A stretch of DNA of 24,147 nucleotides from Nodosilinea sp. BSH.14. Lineage in GTDB: Bacteria; Cyanobacteriota; Cyanobacteriia; Phormidesmidales; Phormidesmidaceae. Position numbers and translations under genes: made by a program. The stretch spans positions 1-24,147 of the forward strand of contig JALQST010000007.1 in assembly GCA_023264315.1 (NCBI GenBank). Reading direction: 5' to 3'. The notes beneath the pieces were generated by a model that was given only the letters and a program-made list of their open reading frames with translations, was not told the DNA's origin and made no database searches. Shown here piece after piece: positions 22,261-24,147 of the stretch. How positions within the stretch are numbered: the first letter of the stretch is position 1; the number at the start of each line of letters is the position of its first letter.

Positions 22261-24147
22261 ATGTCGAGGTTTTTTCCGGATGGTGCTCAACAGATTGTTA
22301 CCAGAACAGTGCTGGATTCTATGGGGCTGTTCCTGGAGCAATATAGCCAGCGTCATCAGCTTACCCTCATCACGGAAACAGACTATCCCCAGGATCCCAA
22401 CGCAGGGGTTCAATTTTGGGGTCTCCTTGCCCCAGCGCTGGCGGTACTGTTTCTCGCAGAGCCAATCCCAGAGCCGATAGCGGCTGACGCCCCCCAGGAT
22501 GGGCCGCCCGATGGGGTTGTTCTCCGCCTGGTGATGGATCCCTCGGCGATTGAAACCTTTCTAGCCGATGGGATAACGGCCTCAGACGATCCAGAACAAC
22601 GGGCTCACCTGGCCGATTTAAGGCAATGCCTCGGCCCATCGGATCCTGCTGCCCAGGCCCAGGTCATGCTGGCATGGATGAATTTTTTTGCCACCGCCAC
22701 GCCCCTCACCTGCAAACCCGTCCAGGATCGATTAGATCGCCAGCTTGAGCGCAGTTTGTTGCTGAACCAAGTGGTGACGAAAATCCAGGAAAGCCTGGAT
22801 CTGTCAGTAATTTTGCAAACCACGGTTTCGGAGGTGCGGCATTTCCTCCAGGCGGATCGGCTGTTGATCTATCAATTTTCGGAATCTCTATCCGATAACC
22901 AGGCGGAACCAAACTCGGATCCAAGTTTGGAGCTAAGCTCGGATTTGCCCTCGGAGGCACTCTCGGTCTCTTTCCCCCAGATGGCTCCCAAGGCCAAACC
23001 CTCGCCATCCCCTGACCCTGGCGCTGATGCCCTGCATCTAGGGGCGACTGACGTGGCCAAACCCCACCGCCAAGGGGGCTATATCACCTACGAGGCCAAG
23101 GCCAGCGAAACCCTGCCCTCGGTGCTGCACTACACCGAAAATTTTTGTTTTAGCCACTCCCCCCCCTGCCGAGATCGCTATTTCTCTGGGCAAACCGTCG
23201 TGGTGAATGACATTGGCGAAACCTATGCTTCGGTGCCCTGCCTCCACAATTTTCTCGCCCAGGTGGGGGTGAAGTCTAAGGTGGTGGTGCCCATTTTGGT
23301 GGGGCAGCAGCTTTGGGGGCTGGTGATTGTCCATCAGTGCCGCAGCCAGCGCCACTGGGAGGCCTGGGAAATTGAGTTTTTGGGCCACATTGCCGAGCAC
23401 CTGTCCATCGCCATCAACCAGGCCCAGCTCTACCAACAGCTTCAGCGACAGACCCAAAACCTAGAGGTCTGCGTGATTGAGCGCACCCAGGATTTGCGGG
23501 ATGCTCTCGCCGCCGCCCAAGCGGCCAACCGCGCCAAGAGCGACTTTTTGGCCACCATGAGCCACGAACTACGCACCCCCCTCACCTACATCATTGGCAT
23601 GTCCGCCACGCTGCTGCGCTGGTCATTGGGAGATCTGAGCGAACGCCAGCGGGACTACCTCAACACCATCCACGCCAGCGGGGAGCATCTCCTATCCGTG
23701 ATCAACGACATCCTGGAAATGTCCAAAATTGAGTCGGGCCGCACGGTGCTGGAGGTGCGCGACTTTTCCTTGACGTCCCTCTGTCGCCAAAGTGTAGACG
23801 CCTTCCGGGCCGAAGCCTCCAAAAACGACCTTGATGTTGTCCTGGATCTCAATCTATCCCCCGACCAAGACAGCTTTGTGGCTGATCCGCGCCGGGTGCG
23901 GCAAATCCTGAGTAACCTGCTGAGCAATGCCGTGAAGTTTACCCCCACCGCCGGAAAAGTGACCCTGCGGGTGCGGCGAGAACAACAGGGGGCCGTGTTT
24001 GAGGTCAGCGATACGGGGATTGGCATTCCAGAGTCGGCCCAGCCGCTGCTGTTTGAAAAGTTTCAACAGTTGGAAAACGTGCGTCGCCGCGAATACCAGG
24101 GTACGGGGCTGGGCTTAGCCCTCACCAAGCAGCTCATCGAACTCCAT
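22261..24147 (+). CDS. GAF-domain sensor histidine kinase (3' end outside window)
   Basis: Two-component sensor kinase, open from ATG 22261 to the window end (at least 629 residues). Residues 1-160 are an unrecognised N-terminal region (VTRTVLDSMGLFLEQY). Residues about 170-385 form a cyanobacterial GAF domain, ending in PILVGQQLWGLVIVHQCRS. It contains a Ser/Glu/Asp/Pro-rich insertion at about 207-272. Cys327 in SVPCLHNFL sits near the bilin-attachment position of cyanobacteriochrome GAFs, but the usual following His is Leu and His is one further on. A coiled linker leads to HisKA with phospho-acceptor His435 (MSHELRTPL). The HATPase domain has the N box (ILSNLLSNAVKFTP), G1 DTGIGIP and G2 GTGLGLAL. 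Receiver domains could follow outside the window. No ribosome site is strong. Confidence 0.93.
   Translation, partial: MSRFFPDGAQQIVTRTVLDSMGLFLEQYSQRHQLTLITETDYPQDPNAGVQFWGLLAPALAVLFLAEPIPEPIAADAPQDGPPDGVVLRLVMDPSAIETFLADGITASDDPEQRAHLADLRQCLGPSDPAAQAQVMLAWMNFFATATPLTCKPVQDRLDRQLERSLLLNQVVTKIQESLDLSVILQTTVSEVRHFLQADRLLIYQFSESLSDNQAEPNSDPSLELSSDLPSEALSVSFPQMAPKAKPSPSPDPGADALHLGATDVAKPHRQGGYITYEAKASETLPSVLHYTENFCFSHSPPCRDRYFSGQTVVVNDIGETYASVPCLHNFLAQVGVKSKVVVPILVGQQLWGLVIVHQCRSQRHWEAWEIEFLGHIAEHLSIAINQAQLYQQLQRQTQNLEVCVIERTQDLRDALAAAQAANRAKSDFLATMSHELRTPLTYIIGMSATLLRWSLGDLSERQRDYLNTIHASGEHLLSVINDILEMSKIESGRTVLEVRDFSLTSLCRQSVDAFRAEASKNDLDVVLDLNLSPDQDSFVADPRRVRQILSNLLSNAVKFTPTAGKVTLRVRREQQGAVFEVSDTGIGIPESAQPLLFEKFQQLENVRRREYQGTGLGLALTKQLIELH

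Overview
The window looks like a piece of a GC-rich cyanobacterial chromosome. Evidence for this is a cox-type oxidase whose subunit II has lost CuA, a form known from cyanobacterial alternative oxidases, a cyanobacterial-style GAF histidine kinase, a CobN N-terminus, a cyanobacterial-type ydaO (c-di-AMP) riboswitch and one HIP1 octamer (GCGATCGC at 7121-7128). HIP1 is sparse. A filamentous Leptolyngbya/Nodosilinea-like genome is my guess, not something the sequence proves. I saw no tRNA, rRNA, CRISPR array or intact insertion sequence.

Layout. 2-1159: 3' part of ftsH, closed by a strong terminator. 1250-2318 (-): a two-TM K+ channel with an RCK module, broken by a one-base frameshift. 2541-3221: membrane zinc metallopeptidase with a terminator. 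3390-6333: a visibly AT-richer, gene-poor stretch with a small TM protein, a stand-alone NfeD-like OB domain, about 700 bp without a convincing gene, and a 526-residue orphan with a LuxR-like HTH. The orphan's stop overlaps the start of an esterase (6333-6983). 7051-7236 (-): small TM protein. 7237-7727: gene-free, with hairpins. 7728-10223 (-): GH116 glucosylceramidase-like enzyme.

10339-15592 (+): a promoter, c-di-AMP riboswitch and intrinsic terminator lead an ArsB/NhaD/SLC13-type permease. An unusual ArsA-like ATPase and a membrane-anchored GTPase follow. 15640-20159 (-): an alternative terminal oxidase operon, DUF2231-DUF2231-coxB-coxA-coxC, read from a good promoter near 20253-20280. 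CoxB lacks the CuA cysteines, so the enzyme probably oxidises quinol rather than cytochrome c. 20395-21168 (-): hisA. 21297-21923 (-): a cobN fragment that ends in a pair of GC-rich inverted repeats. 22261-24147 (+): hybrid-like GAF histidine kinase, cut by the window end.

Themes. Potassium and osmotic homeostasis may link the c-di-AMP riboswitch/permease and the RCK channel, because RCK_C domains are known c-di-AMP receptors in other bacteria. Two genes show recent damage (K+ channel frameshift, cobN truncation). The best candidates for something undescribed are the HTH orphan coupled to the esterase, the ArsA protein whose second unit has no P-loop, and the repeat-bearing leader of the oxidase operon.
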